Counted from the stretch's first letter, positions 1 through 9,349 are shown. The stretch is DNA of 64,000 bases from Pseudomonas sp. ANT_H12B (GCF_008369325.1 NZ_VOBI01000021.1:1-64000), one strand, 5' to 3'. Made by a program: numbers and translations. Notes: generated by a model not told the origin, from the letters alone.

Positions 1-1
1 G

Positions 2-91
2 ATCGGGATGATCATCGCCATGGTCGTACCGTTTGTTTTGACCTGCGGGTTGAGCATGAAGATTGTCCGGCCGGGGTATCGGGTTGCCTGA
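2..91 (+). CDS. C-terminal end of a membrane protein, probably the trehalose PTS permease (IIBC)
   Basis: Only the last 29 codons are in the window, ending at TGA 89-91. The residues are strongly hydrophobic (GMIIAMVVPFVLTCG) with a short basic tail, as at the end of a PTS EIIC transmembrane domain. The next genes are treC and the general PTS components on the same strand, so a trehalose-specific IIBC permease is the likely identity. The fragment is too short to prove the family; identity is inferred from context. Confidence 0.55.
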   Translation: MGMIIAMVVPFVLTCGLSMKIVRPGYRVA

Positions 92-117
92 TAGATCGTA
101 TTCGTCGGATCGCCGCC

Positions 118-177
118 CGGAGCAGGCTCGCTCCCACATGGGAATGCAATCAACTGTGGGAGCGAGCCTGCTCGCGA
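118..177. repeat. REP pair 1 (inverted REP elements)
   Basis: Two inverted copies of the REP core (GAGCAGGCTCGCTCCCAC at 120-137 and its complement at about 156-175) are separated by a short spacer. They lie between the permease end and treC. Such elements are abundant in P. fluorescens intergenic regions and may attenuate transcription or stabilise mRNA. Confidence 0.9.
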
Positions 178-222
178 TGAGGCCCTAAGGGCCTGTACAA
201 AACTTACTGAAGGAATAGCGCC

Positions 223-1872
223 ATGCAAGACTGGCAACGTTCGGTCATCTACCAGATCTACCCGAAGAGTTTTCACAGCCACGCCGGCAAACCAACGGGT
301 GATTTGCTCGGCGTCGTGGCCAAGCTCGACTACCTGCACTGGCTGGGTGTCGATTGCCTGTGGATCACGCCGTTCCTGCGTTCGCCCCAGCGCGACAACG
401 GTTACGACATCAGCGACTACTACGCCATCGACCCGAGCTACGGAACCATGGCTGATTGCGAACTGCTGATCGCCGAGGCCGGCAAGCGCGGGATCAAGCT
501 GATGCTCGATATCGTGGTCAACCACACGTCCATCGAGCACACCTGGTTCCAGCAAGCCCGCAGCAGCCTCGACAACCCGTACCGCGATTTCTACATCTGG
601 CGTGATCAGCCAAACAACTGGGAGTCCAAATTCGGCGGTTCGGCCTGGGAGTACGAAGCCCAGACCGGTCAGTACTTCCTGCACCTGTTCGATCACACCC
701 AGGCCGACCTGAACTGGGACAACCCCAAGGTGCGCGCCCAAGTGTTCAAGATGATGCGTTTCTGGCGTGACAAGGGCGTGGGTGGTTTCCGTCTCGACGT
801 AATCAACCTGATCTCCAAACCGGCGGATTTTCCCGAGGACAACAGCGACGGTCGGCGCTTCTACACCGACGGCCCGAACGTCCACGAATACCTGCAGCAA
901 ATGCACCGCGAAGTGTTCGAGGGCCACGACCTGATCAACGTCGGCGAGATGTCGTCCACCAGCCTCGAACACTGCATTCGTTACTCGCGGCCGGAGTCGA
1001 AAGAACTGTCGATGACCTTCAACTTCCATCACCTGAAAGTCGATTATCCGAACCTGCAGAAGTGGGTTCGCGCCGACTTCGACTTCCTCGCACTCAAGCG
1101 CATCCTCTCCGACTGGCAGACCGGCATGCAGGCCGGTGGTGGCTGGAACGCACTGTTCTGGTGTAACCACGATCAGCCACGAGTGGTCTCGCGTTTTGGC
1201 CATGACGGTGAGCATCGGGTGGTATCGGCGAAGATGCTTGGCACCGCGCTGCACTTCCTCCAGGGCACGCCGTTCGTGTACCAGGGTGAGGAACTGGGTA
1301 TGACCAATCCGGGCTTCGATCACATCGATCATTACCGCGATGTCGAGACGTTGAACATCTTCCGGCTCAAGCGCGAGGCGGGCGCAAGCGACGCCGACAA
1401 CATGGCGGCGATCATGCAGAAGTCCAGGGACAACGGCCGCACGCCGATGCACTGGAATGCCGAACCGAATGCCGGCTTCAGCGTCGCTGAACCCTGGATT
1501 GGCGTGCCGGCCAACGCCGCGCAGATCAACGTGGCCGCGCAACGTGATGACCCGGATTCGGTGCTGCATCACTACCGTCAGCTGATTGCCCTGCGCCGCA
1601 CTGAAGCGTTGATGTCCGACGGCGTTTACCGGCAACTGCTGCCCGAGCACACGCGAATCTGGGCCTATGTCCGCGAAGGCCATGGCGAACGATTGCTGGT
1701 GCTGAACAACTTTTACAACACGCCGTGTGAAGTCGAACTGCCGGATGAGGTCCTCAGCGAAGCGATGAGCCAACGCCTGGTGATCAGCAACTACCCGGAC
1801 TGTCCGCCGCGAAAGCGACAGGTCTTTTTACGGCCCTATGAGTCGTTCGTCCTGCACCTGACCGACGACTGA
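223..1872 (+). CDS. treC: Trehalose-6-phosphate hydrolase (alpha,alpha-phosphotrehalase)
   Basis: Cytoplasmic GH13 enzyme of 549 residues. It hydrolyses trehalose 6-phosphate, delivered by the trehalose PTS, to glucose and glucose 6-phosphate. All GH13 signature regions are visible: DIVVNHTS near residue 100, GFRLDVIN with nucleophile Asp192, NVGEMSS with acid/base Glu242, and NHDQPR with Asp317. The N-terminus (WQRSVIYQIYPKSF) is typical of TreC and oligo-1,6-glucosidases. The length fits the family. The permease tail upstream and fused PTS phosphotransferase downstream favour TreC over other GH13 glucosidases. The start is preceded by an AAGGAAT ribosome site. Confidence 0.93.
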   Translation: MQDWQRSVIYQIYPKSFHSHAGKPTGDLLGVVAKLDYLHWLGVDCLWITPFLRSPQRDNGYDISDYYAIDPSYGTMADCELLIAEAGKRGIKLMLDIVVNHTSIEHTWFQQARSSLDNPYRDFYIWRDQPNNWESKFGGSAWEYEAQTGQYFLHLFDHTQADLNWDNPKVRAQVFKMMRFWRDKGVGGFRLDVINLISKPADFPEDNSDGRRFYTDGPNVHEYLQQMHREVFEGHDLINVGEMSSTSLEHCIRYSRPESKELSMTFNFHHLKVDYPNLQKWVRADFDFLALKRILSDWQTGMQAGGGWNALFWCNHDQPRVVSRFGHDGEHRVVSAKMLGTALHFLQGTPFVYQGEELGMTNPGFDHIDHYRDVETLNIFRLKREAGASDADNMAAIMQKSRDNGRTPMHWNAEPNAGFSVAEPWIGVPANAAQINVAAQRDDPDSVLHHYRQLIALRRTEALMSDGVYRQLLPEHTRIWAYVREGHGERLLVLNNFYNTPCEVELPDEVLSEAMSQRLVISNYPDCPPRKRQVFLRPYESFVLHLTDD

Positions 1873-1979
1873 CGCTTAACCAAAAAAAGCACCGTTTCAA
1901 AAAACACGCAGAACGCTGCGCGGGGGAGTTTTGCGCGCCGATTTTGCCGAATCACACAATAAAAATAATTGGGTAGCTC

Positions 1980-3203
1980 TTGAAAACAACAATAAATCGC
2001 AGCCTTGCAGCGGCGAGTGTGTGCCTGGCGTTGCCGTTTTCGGCTCAGGCGCTGGAGTTTGGCGGTTACTTGCGTAGCGGTGCAGGAACCTCGGTCAACA
2101 GCAGTTCCCAGTCGTGTTTTCAATTACCGGGGGCACAAACGAAATACCGCTTGGGCAACGAATGTGAACAGTACGGGGAGCTGGAATTGCGACAGGACTT
2201 GTACACCCTGGACGATGGCTCGGTGTTCAGCGTCGACGGGATGGCTTCGTTGTATAACCAGTACGACCGCGGTCTGACCTTCGAGGGCGACAATGGCTCG
2301 GTGCGGATGCCGCAGCTGTACGCGCAGTGGTCGAATCTGCCGAGCCTCAACGGCGGTTCACTGTGGGCCGGCCGGCGTTACTACAAACGGAACGATATCC
2401 ACATTTCCGACTTCTACTACTGGAATCAGAGCGCCACGGGCGGCGGTATCGAGGACATGCTGATCGGTGACCTGAAATACAGCTACGCCTTCTCGCGCAA
2501 GGACAACCTGTACCAGAAGGACTACATCAACCGACATGATTTCAACGTGGCCGGATTTAATACCAACCCCGACGGGGAACTGGAGTTGGGCCTGAGCTAC
2601 ATCGACAAACCCGACAGCCGCGACGCTCATCGCGGTTGGGCGATCACTGCTCAGCATGTGCAAAAGGGCTTTCTGGGCGGCAAGAACAAACTGGCCTTTC
2701 AGTACGGCGAAGGCCCCGGCACCGGGTTGGGCTATACCGGTAACGTGCAGCTGGATGACAGCAACAAAAGTTACCGTGTGGTGGAATTCTTCGATTGGCA
2801 GGTGACGCCACGCTTCGGCGGGCAAGTCGAGGCGGTTTACCAGAAAGACATTCGCCCGGACGGCAGCGATCAGAACTGGATTTCCCTCGGCGTTCGCCCG
2901 GCTTATGCGCTCACCGAGCAGTTCAAACTGGTGACCGAACTGGGCCACGATCAGGTCGAGGCCACGGGCGGCACGCGCAAGCTGAGCAAGTTCACCTTCG
3001 CCCCGACCTGGTCGCCCAAAGGTCCGGAATTCTGGGCTCGCCCCGAGGTGCGTTTGTATTACACCTATGCGAGCTGGAACGAGGCGGCCAAACGGGCGGC
3101 CAATGAACTGGCGGCGGGGTCGGCGTTGTCCGACACCGGCGCCTTCGGTACGGCGCGCCACGGTTCGAATGTCGGATTGCAGGTCGAGTACTGGTGGAAA
3201 TAA
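1980..3203 (+). CDS. LamB/maltoporin-family carbohydrate outer-membrane porin
   Basis: 407-residue outer-membrane beta-barrel protein with a signal peptide ending SAQA near residue 24. The mature N-terminus (GGYLRSGAG, CFQLPGAQTKYRLGNECE) matches the conserved opening of LamB-type porins, including the paired cysteines. It ends in an aromatic-rich strand (QVEYWWK) suited to outer-membrane insertion. It sits between treC and the PTS phosphotransferase, so it probably admits trehalose or maltodextrin-like sugars (inference). The only start fitting the signal peptide is TTG, with a weak ribosome site. Confidence 0.85.
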   Translation: MKTTINRSLAAASVCLALPFSAQALEFGGYLRSGAGTSVNSSSQSCFQLPGAQTKYRLGNECEQYGELELRQDLYTLDDGSVFSVDGMASLYNQYDRGLTFEGDNGSVRMPQLYAQWSNLPSLNGGSLWAGRRYYKRNDIHISDFYYWNQSATGGGIEDMLIGDLKYSYAFSRKDNLYQKDYINRHDFNVAGFNTNPDGELELGLSYIDKPDSRDAHRGWAITAQHVQKGFLGGKNKLAFQYGEGPGTGLGYTGNVQLDDSNKSYRVVEFFDWQVTPRFGGQVEAVYQKDIRPDGSDQNWISLGVRPAYALTEQFKLVTELGHDQVEATGGTRKLSKFTFAPTWSPKGPEFWARPEVRLYYTYASWNEAAKRAANELAAGSALSDTGAFGTARHGSNVGLQVEYWWK

Positions 3204-3265
3204 GCGATGCTGTCGGAGCCTCGCGCTCCATCGGCACTTCAAAGAACAAAACAGCAGGTGACGTC

Positions 3266-5800
3266 ATGGCCACACCCCAACAATTGCAACTGCTCGCGCC
3301 GCTGTCCGGCGTATTGATGCCACTGGACCTTGTACCCGATCCGGTGTTTTCCAGCCGCGTGATCGGCGATGGCCTGTGCATCGATCCGACTTCAACGACG
3401 TTGTGCGCGCCGCTGTCAGGGGTTGTCAGCAACGTGCAGGCCAGCGGGCATGCGATCAGCATCACCGGCGAAAATGGCGTGCAGGTGTTGATGCACATTG
3501 GCCTCGACACGGTGAACCTGGCCGGGAAAGGGTTCACGCGGTTGGTGGAGGAGGGCCAGCAGGTTGACGTCGGGCAGTCGCTGATCGAGTTCGATGCCGA
3601 TTTTATTGCATTGCATGCCCGCAGCCTGCTGACGTTGATGCTGGTGGTCAGCGGTGAGCCGTTCACTTGGCTGACACCGGAAACGGGTTTGATAGAAAGC
3701 GGCCAGCCGCTACTGAGTTTGAAGCCCATCGAGCAGGCGACGGATGAGCCCGTGCCGGAAGAGAGCGAAGCACTGTTTTCCAAACCGGTGACACTGGCCA
3801 ATCCGAACGGTTTGCACGCCCGCCCGGCAGCGGTGTTCGCCCAGGCGGCGAAAGGTTTTTCGGCGAGCATTTACCTGCATAAACAGCAGGCGAGTGCGAA
3901 CGCGAAATCCTTGGTGGCAATCATGGCGTTGCAGACGGCACACGGTGACGTTGTGCAAGTCAGCGCGGCTGGCCCGGATGCTGAAGCGGCGATCAAGGCA
4001 CTGGCCGAGTTGCTGGCGACTGGATGCGGTGAAGCGGGGGCGACCTCGGCGCCGGTTGAGGCGAATGCGATTGAGGCTTCATCGCTGACGGTGTTGCGTG
4101 GGGTGTGCGCATCGGCCGGGTCGGCGTTTGGCCAAGTGGTGCAGATAGCCGAACAACCCCTGGAAGTGAATGAATTCGGCGCCACACCACAGGTTGAACG
4201 CGATCATCTGTCCCGCGCCCTGGCCGAGGCGCTGCTGGCCCTGCAACAACTGCGCGACAACGCCATGGGCAGCGCGCAGGCAGACATCTTCAAGGCGCAC
4301 CAGGAACTGCTCGAAGACCCGGGTTTGCTGGAGGCAGCTCACGTGCTGATCAACGAAGGCAAAAGTGCCGGGTTCGCCTGGCGCGCGGCCACCGAGTCGG
4401 CAGCAACCGTGTTCAAAAGCCTGGGTAATGCTTTGCTGGCGGAGCGGGCGGCGGACCTGGCCGATGTCGGCCAGCGAGTGCTCAAGCGGATCCTCGGCGT
4501 ACAGGATCAGGCGATGGAGCTGCCGGAAGGGGCGATCCTGATTGCCGAACAACTGACGCCGTCACAGACCGCCGGGCTCGATACCCGCAAGGTACTGGGT
4601 TTCGCAACGGTCGGTGGCGGCGCTACCAGCCACGTCGCGATCCTCGCGCGGGCGTCCGGTTTGCCGGCGATCTGCGGGTTACCCGTTCAGGTGCTGGAGC
4701 TGGCCAACGGCACCCAAGTGTTGCTCGACGCCGACAAGGGCGAGCTGCATCTGGACCCGGATCTGGCGGCCATCGAGCAGCTGCAAGCCAATCGTCAGCG
4801 CCAGCAGAAGCGCCATCAACATGAGTTGGCGCACGCAACGCTGGCGGCGTGTACCCGCGATGGACACCACGTTGAAGTGACGGCCAACATCGCCTCACTG
4901 GCTGAAGCGGAGCAGGCCGTGGCACTGGGAGGCGAGGGCGTCGGTTTGCTGCGTTCGGAGTTTCTTTATCTGGATCGCAATCATGCGCCGAGCCATGACG
5001 AACAGGCATCCACCTACAGCGCCATCGCCAAAGTACTCGGACCTGCGCGCAATCTGGTGGTGCGGACGTTGGACGTCGGCGGCGACAAACCGTTGGCCTA
5101 CGTGCCGATGGACAGCGAAACCAATCCGTTCCTCGGCATGCGCGGCATTCGATTGTGTCTGGAGCGCCCGCAGCTGTTGCGCGATCAGTTCAAAGCGATC
5201 CTGAACAGCGCCGGGCTGGCCCGTCTGCACATCATGTTGCCCATGGTCACGCAGCTGTCGGAGTTGCGCCTGGCCCGGCAGCTGCTTGAGGAAGAGGCGC
5301 TGGCATTGGGCCTCGCTGAACGGCCGAAACTGGGGATCATGATCGAGGTGCCGGCAGCGGCGCTGATGGCTGACCTGTTTGCGCCCGAAGTGGATTTCTT
5401 CTCGATCGGCACCAACGACCTGACCCAATACACTTTGGCCATGGACCGCGATCACCCGCGTCTGGCCAGTCAGGCCGACAGTTTTCATCCGTCGGTGCTG
5501 CGTTTGATTGCCAGCACCGTGAAGGCCGCCCACGCCCATGGCAAATGGGTCGGTGTGTGTGGCGCCATGGCCTCGGAAACCCTGGCGGTGCCATTGTTGC
5601 TGGGACTTGGGGTGGATGAACTGTCGGTGAGCGTGCCGTTGATTCCGGCAATCAAAGCGGCGGTTCGCGAAGTGGATCTGCTGGACTGCCAGGCCATCGC
5701 CCAGCAAGTGCTGGGCCTGGAAAGCGCCGAGCAAGTGCGCGAGGCGTTGCGGCTGTATCACGAGGCGACGGTCGATACTTCACTGGTACTGGAGAACTGA
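3266..5800 (+). CDS. Fused PTS phosphotransferase IIA(Glc-type)-HPr-Enzyme I
   Basis: 844-residue cytoplasmic multidomain protein that moves phosphate from PEP to the sugar permease. Domain order is IIA of the glucose/Crr type (about residues 5-135, phospho-His77 in LMHIGLD), HPr (about 172-255, phospho-His184 in GLHARPA), then Enzyme I (about 275-840). EI shows the GGGATSHVAIL active-site loop with His456, the PEP-binding GVGLLRSEFLYL motif and the catalytic VCGAMA cysteine. The same architecture occurs in Pseudomonas NagF. The neighbours indicate trehalose as substrate. The start is ATG 3266 behind CAGGTG; an in-frame upstream extension from 3194 overlaps the porin gene and is not domain-supported. 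Confidence 0.9.
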   Translation: MATPQQLQLLAPLSGVLMPLDLVPDPVFSSRVIGDGLCIDPTSTTLCAPLSGVVSNVQASGHAISITGENGVQVLMHIGLDTVNLAGKGFTRLVEEGQQVDVGQSLIEFDADFIALHARSLLTLMLVVSGEPFTWLTPETGLIESGQPLLSLKPIEQATDEPVPEESEALFSKPVTLANPNGLHARPAAVFAQAAKGFSASIYLHKQQASANAKSLVAIMALQTAHGDVVQVSAAGPDAEAAIKALAELLATGCGEAGATSAPVEANAIEASSLTVLRGVCASAGSAFGQVVQIAEQPLEVNEFGATPQVERDHLSRALAEALLALQQLRDNAMGSAQADIFKAHQELLEDPGLLEAAHVLINEGKSAGFAWRAATESAATVFKSLGNALLAERAADLADVGQRVLKRILGVQDQAMELPEGAILIAEQLTPSQTAGLDTRKVLGFATVGGGATSHVAILARASGLPAICGLPVQVLELANGTQVLLDADKGELHLDPDLAAIEQLQANRQRQQKRHQHELAHATLAACTRDGHHVEVTANIASLAEAEQAVALGGEGVGLLRSEFLYLDRNHAPSHDEQASTYSAIAKVLGPARNLVVRTLDVGGDKPLAYVPMDSETNPFLGMRGIRLCLERPQLLRDQFKAILNSAGLARLHIMLPMVTQLSELRLARQLLEEEALALGLAERPKLGIMIEVPAAALMADLFAPEVDFFSIGTNDLTQYTLAMDRDHPRLASQADSFHPSVLRLIASTVKAAHAHGKWVGVCGAMASETLAVPLLLGLGVDELSVSVPLIPAIKAAVREVDLLDCQAIAQQVLGLESAEQVREALRLYHEATVDTSLVLEN

Positions 5801-5802
5801 AC

Positions 5803-6102
5803 ATGTTCGAGAAAATGCAGCGGGCGTTCTGGAAAGCGTTGACTCCGGATCTGGTGGTGGATGAGCCGAAGGTGGTGGCTCAGGTTGTTTCGGGCCTGGC
5901 GCCGGAGGTCGTGGCGGCGTTGGGTGGTGTGGATAACCTCAAGTCGCAGCAGTCTGTGGCGTTGACCCGGGTTCGGGTGGAATTGCGGGATGTGGGGCGG
6001 ATGGATCGGCAGGCATTGAATGTGGCCGGTGTGCCGGGGGTGATGATGCTGGGCGAAGGTGTTGTGCATTTGTTGATGGGGTTGGTGGTTGCCGGACGTT
6101 AA
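5803..6102 (+). CDS. Small PTS IIB-like protein lacking the phosphoacceptor cysteine
   Basis: 99 residues, beginning 2 nt after the IIA-HPr-EI stop. Residues 40-95 follow the IIB (Glc/Scr type) pattern LGG-x-x-N-[IL]...TR-[LV]-RV...VD...LK-x-x-G-x-x-GV...G-x-GV. Where active IIB proteins have the phosphorylated cysteine (DACxTRLRV), this protein reads SVALTRVRV, so the position is Ala53. It cannot carry phosphate by the normal route. A regulatory or structural partner of the fused phosphotransferase or permease is a reasonable guess. No transmembrane IIC domain is attached. Confidence 0.75.
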   Translation: MFEKMQRAFWKALTPDLVVDEPKVVAQVVSGLAPEVVAALGGVDNLKSQQSVALTRVRVELRDVGRMDRQALNVAGVPGVMMLGEGVVHLLMGLVVAGR

Positions 6103-6122
6103 GTGATCAGCGTCAAGAGCCA

Positions 6123-6282
6123 CCCCTCACCCCAGCCCTCTCCCCATGGGGGAGAGGAGGGAAGGGAGCCGATCTTCAAGCTTTTCAAACCTGAGTTCGA
6201 CTCGATTTTTCAGGTCGATGTAGCTCCAAGAACAACACGGTCAGTCCCCTCTACCCCCTGGGGAGAGGGTTAGGGTGAGGGG
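6123..6282. repeat. 160-bp palindrome-ended intergenic element, copy 1
   Basis: The element runs from CCCCTCACCCCAGCCCTCTC to GAGAGGGTTAGGGTGAGGGG, so its ends are near-perfect inverted repeats, each flanked by a short internal hairpin. A second copy in opposite orientation lies at 53500-53658 and shares its central sequence (CTACATCGACCTGA and GAGTCGAACTCAGG in one sense). It carries no gene. It resembles a MITE-like dispersed repeat. Confidence 0.85.
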
Positions 6283-6395
6283 CGGCCTCTGCGGCCATCC
6301 GCCGCCCCACCCTTACTGTTTCTCAACCGCAGGTGTATCGTATTCGCCTTTTACAGGCCCCGTGCTTGTCGCTGATACGTGAGGTAGTTGAGTTC

Positions 6396-7772
6396 ATGTC
6401 CTTTACCCGTCGCCAAATCCTCGGTGGCCTGGCCGGTCTTGTTGTCGTTGGTATCGGAGCGGGGGGCGCATCGCGGTACTGGTTGGGCAAGATGGCCGAC
6501 GCTGACGCCGGCCACGACTACGAGCTGATCGCCGCACCGCTGGACGTCGAACTGGTGGCCGGGCACAAGACCCCAGCCTGGGCATTCGGCCCCTCGGCAC
6601 CGGGCACCGAGTTGCGCGTTCGACAGGGTGAATGGCTGCGGGTGCGCTTCATCAATCACCTGCCGGTCGCGACCACCATTCACTGGCATGGCATTCGCCT
6701 GCCGCTGGAAATGGACGGCGTGCCCTACGTCTCGCAGCTCCCGGTTTTGCCGGGCGAATACTTCGATTACAAATTCCGCGTGCCCGATGCAGGCAGCTAC
6801 TGGTATCACCCGCACGTGAACAGCAGCGAAGAACTTGGCCGTGGTCTGGTCGGCCCGCTGATCATCGAAGAGCGCGAGCCGACCGGTTTCAACTACGAAA
6901 AAACCTTGAGCCTCAAGAGCTGGCACGTCGATGAGGAGGGTGCTTTCGTCGCGTTCAGCATTCCGCGCGAAGCGGCGCGTGGCGGCACGGCGGGACGCTT
7001 GTCGACCATCAACGGCGTCGCCCAGGCGGTGATTGATTTGCCCGCCGGGCAGATCACCCGCGTGCGTCTGCTCAACCTTGATAACACGCTGACCTATCGT
7101 CTCAACATTCCTGGCGTCGAAGCGCAGATCTACGCGCTGGACGGCAACCCCATCGAACCGCGTCCATTGGGCAAGGAATATTGGCTGGGACCTGGCATGC
7201 GTATCTGCCTGGCGATCAAGGCACCGCCGGCCGGTGAAGAGTTGTCCCTGCGCAACGGACCGGTTCGCCTGGGCACGTTCCGCTCGGTGGCCAACAGCGA
7301 CGCACCAACCGAATGGCCGCCCGCGCTGCCCGCCAACCCGGTGGCCGAACCGGACCTGGCCAACGCGCAGAAACTCAACTTCAATTTCGAATGGGTGGGC
7401 TCGGTGTCGGTCAACGTCGATAACGGCAAGCCGCCGAGCCTGTGGCAGATCAACGGCAAGGCCTGGGACATCACCGACAAGACCTGCGCCGACCGCCCGA
7501 TTGCCAAGCTTGAGAAGGGCAAAAGCTATATTTTCGAATTGAAGAACATGACTCAGTACCAGCACCCGATTCACCTGCACGGCATGAGCTTCAAGGTCAT
7601 CGCCTCGAACCGGCACAAGGTCATCCCGTACTTCACCGACACCTACTTGCTGGGCAAGAACGAACGCGCGCAAGTGGCGCTGGTGGCGGATAACCCTGGG
7701 GTGTGGATGTTCCATTGCCATGTGATCGACCACATGGAAACCGGCCTGATGGCCGCCATCGAGGTGGCGTGA
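6396..7772 (+). CDS. Multicopper oxidase, probably Tat-exported
   Basis: 458 residues starting at ATG 6396; an in-frame extension from 6333 would place 21 extra residues before the signal and is disfavoured. The N-terminus TRRQILGGLAGLVVVG has a twin-arginine-like motif followed by a hydrophobic stretch. All four copper motifs are present: HWHG (His96, His98), WYHPH (His138, His140), HPIHLHG (His390, His393, His395) and FHCHVIDHM (His440, Cys441, His442, His446). These build the type 1 site and the trinuclear cluster of a laccase-like oxidase. No methionine-rich CueO-type loop is evident. The substrate is not known. Its stop overlaps the tadA start. Confidence 0.88.
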   Translation: MSFTRRQILGGLAGLVVVGIGAGGASRYWLGKMADADAGHDYELIAAPLDVELVAGHKTPAWAFGPSAPGTELRVRQGEWLRVRFINHLPVATTIHWHGIRLPLEMDGVPYVSQLPVLPGEYFDYKFRVPDAGSYWYHPHVNSSEELGRGLVGPLIIEEREPTGFNYEKTLSLKSWHVDEEGAFVAFSIPREAARGGTAGRLSTINGVAQAVIDLPAGQITRVRLLNLDNTLTYRLNIPGVEAQIYALDGNPIEPRPLGKEYWLGPGMRICLAIKAPPAGEELSLRNGPVRLGTFRSVANSDAPTEWPPALPANPVAEPDLANAQKLNFNFEWVGSVSVNVDNGKPPSLWQINGKAWDITDKTCADRPIAKLEKGKSYIFELKNMTQYQHPIHLHGMSFKVIASNRHKVIPYFTDTYLLGKNERAQVALVADNPGVWMFHCHVIDHMETGLMAAIEVA

Positions 7773-8269
7773 TGCGTCAGATACGTCCCGCTGCGATCAT
7801 CGACCGTAGCCGCGATCGAGACTTCATGCGCGAAGCGTTGGTCCTGGCGGCTCAAGGCGCTGCGCTGGGCGAAGTGCCGGTGGGCGCGGTGTTGGTGCAG
7901 GACGGCGAAATCATCGGCCGTGGCTTCAATTGCCCGATCAGTGGCAACGACCCGAGTGCACACGCCGAGATGGTTGCCATCCGCGCTGCCGCCCTGGCCG
8001 CGAGCAACTATCGCCTGCCGGGCAGTACGCTTTACGTGACGCTTGAACCGTGCAGCATGTGCGCCGGATTGATCGTGCATTCGCGGATTGCGCGGGTGGT
8101 TTACGGTGCGCTAGAGCCCAAGGCCGGGATTGTGCAGAGTCAGGGGCAGTTTTTTACCCAGGGATTTTTGAATCACCGGGTGCTCTATGAAGGCGGGGTG
8201 TTGGCTGAGGAGTGCGGGGCAGTGTTGAGCGAGTTCTTCAAGGCCCGAAGAGCCAAACCAGCAGACTAA
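7772..8269 (+). CDS. tadA: tRNA-specific adenosine deaminase (A34 to inosine)
   Basis: 165-residue zinc deaminase that converts adenosine 34 of tRNA-Arg(ACG) to inosine. The zinc and catalytic motifs are HAE (His64, Glu66) and PCSMC (Cys94, Cys97). The alternation LALVLAAQGAALGEVPVGAVLV is typical of TadA. The start is ATG 7772, overlapping the oxidase stop as ATGA. This suggests translational coupling to a functionally unrelated gene. Confidence 0.93.
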   Translation: MRQIRPAAIIDRSRDRDFMREALVLAAQGAALGEVPVGAVLVQDGEIIGRGFNCPISGNDPSAHAEMVAIRAAALAASNYRLPGSTLYVTLEPCSMCAGLIVHSRIARVVYGALEPKAGIVQSQGQFFTQGFLNHRVLYEGGVLAEECGAVLSEFFKARRAKPAD

Positions 8270-8279
8270 ACACCGCCCC

Positions 8280-8365
8280 CCTGTGGGAGCGAGCGATAGC
8301 GGACTGACATCCAACATCTTCGTTGGCTGAAAGGTCCTCATCGCGAGCAGGCTCGCTCCCACAGG
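8280..8365. repeat. REP pair 2
   Basis: Inverted REP cores (CCTGTGGGAGCGAGC and GCTCGCTCCCACAGG) enclose about 55 bp. The pair lies between the convergent tadA and cmoB genes, where it may serve as a transcription end signal. The left copy is degenerate after the core (GATAGCGG). Confidence 0.85.
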
Positions 8366-8392
8366 TTTATCTGGTGTCTGGGAGATCGGCGG

Positions 8393-9349
8393 CTACTTAC
8401 GGGCGACGATCACGGCGCGCATCGGCGCCGGCAGCCCTTCAACCGTTTTGCTGTGATCTTCCGGGTCAAGGAAATCACTCAGCGACTGATACTTCATCCA
8501 CTCGGTCCCGCGTTGTTCCTCGACCGTGGTCACGCTGACATCAACGCATTTCACATCCGTGAACCCGGCACGCCGCAGCCACAATTCGAGCGCCGGCACC
8601 GACGGCAGGAACCACACGTTACGCATCTGCGCATAACGGTCTTCGGGTACCAGCACCTGTTGCTGATCGCCTTCGATCACCAGCGTCTCCAGCACCAGTT
8701 CCCCACCCTTGACCAGGCAATCCTTCAGCGCCAGCAAATGCTCGATCGGTGAACGGCGGTGATAAAACACGCCCATGGAAAACACCGTGTCGAAGCCTTC
8801 CATGTTCGGCGGCAGGTCTTCGAAAGGAAACGGCAGGTGCCAGGCATTGGGTTCGGACAAGTAGCGCTGCACCGCCTGGAACTGGCAGAAGAACAGCCAG
8901 TTCGGGTCAACACCAATCACGCTGTCGGCGCCAGCGCCGAGCATGCGCCACATGTAGTAGCCGTTGCCGCAACCGACATCGAGGATGCGTTTGCCCTTCA
9001 AATCCAGATGCGGTGCGACTCGTGACCATTTCCAGTCCGAGCGCCATTCGGTGTCGACGTGCACGCCAAACAGGTCGAACGGCCCTTTACGCCATGGCGA
9101 CAAACCCATCAGCGCGGTGCGCATTTGAGCGCGGGTTTCATCGTCGCAATCGGTGTCCAGCGTCAGGCCATTCAGTAAATCGACGACCCTCGGCTGAATC
9201 TTCGGCAACGCGTCCAGCGCACTTTGCCAGCGCTCCAGGTCGCCGTGACCCTTTTCCATTTTCTTGTCGAGTTGCGCTTGCAGGGTGTTGGCCCAGTCGG
9301 CCAGCGGAGTACCGGCCAGACGGCGGGCGAGGGGGGACAGATCAATCAT
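8393..9349 (-). CDS. cmoB: tRNA U34 carboxymethyltransferase
   Basis: 318 residues. CmoB transfers the carboxymethyl group of carboxy-SAM to 5-hydroxyuridine at tRNA position 34, giving cmo5U. The SAM-binding motif I, LDVGCGNGYYMWRM, lies near residues 127-140. The segment SPWRKGPFDLFGVHVDTEWRSDWKW before it is characteristic of CmoB. The length matches the family. It is translationally coupled to cmoA: the cmoA stop and cmoB start overlap as ATGA at 9346-9349. Confidence 0.95.
   Translation of the reverse strand: MIDLSPLARRLAGTPLADWANTLQAQLDKKMEKGHGDLERWQSALDALPKIQPRVVDLLNGLTLDTDCDDETRAQMRTALMGLSPWRKGPFDLFGVHVDTEWRSDWKWSRVAPHLDLKGKRILDVGCGNGYYMWRMLGAGADSVIGVDPNWLFFCQFQAVQRYLSEPNAWHLPFPFEDLPPNMEGFDTVFSMGVFYHRRSPIEHLLALKDCLVKGGELVLETLVIEGDQQQVLVPEDRYAQMRNVWFLPSVPALELWLRRAGFTDVKCVDVSVTTVEEQRGTEWMKYQSLSDFLDPEDHSKTVEGLPAPMRAVIVARK

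Noticed and set aside
2358..3242. Long minus-strand open frame opposite the porin
   Set aside because: It is the antisense shadow of a clear LamB-like gene in GC-rich DNA and has no family features.
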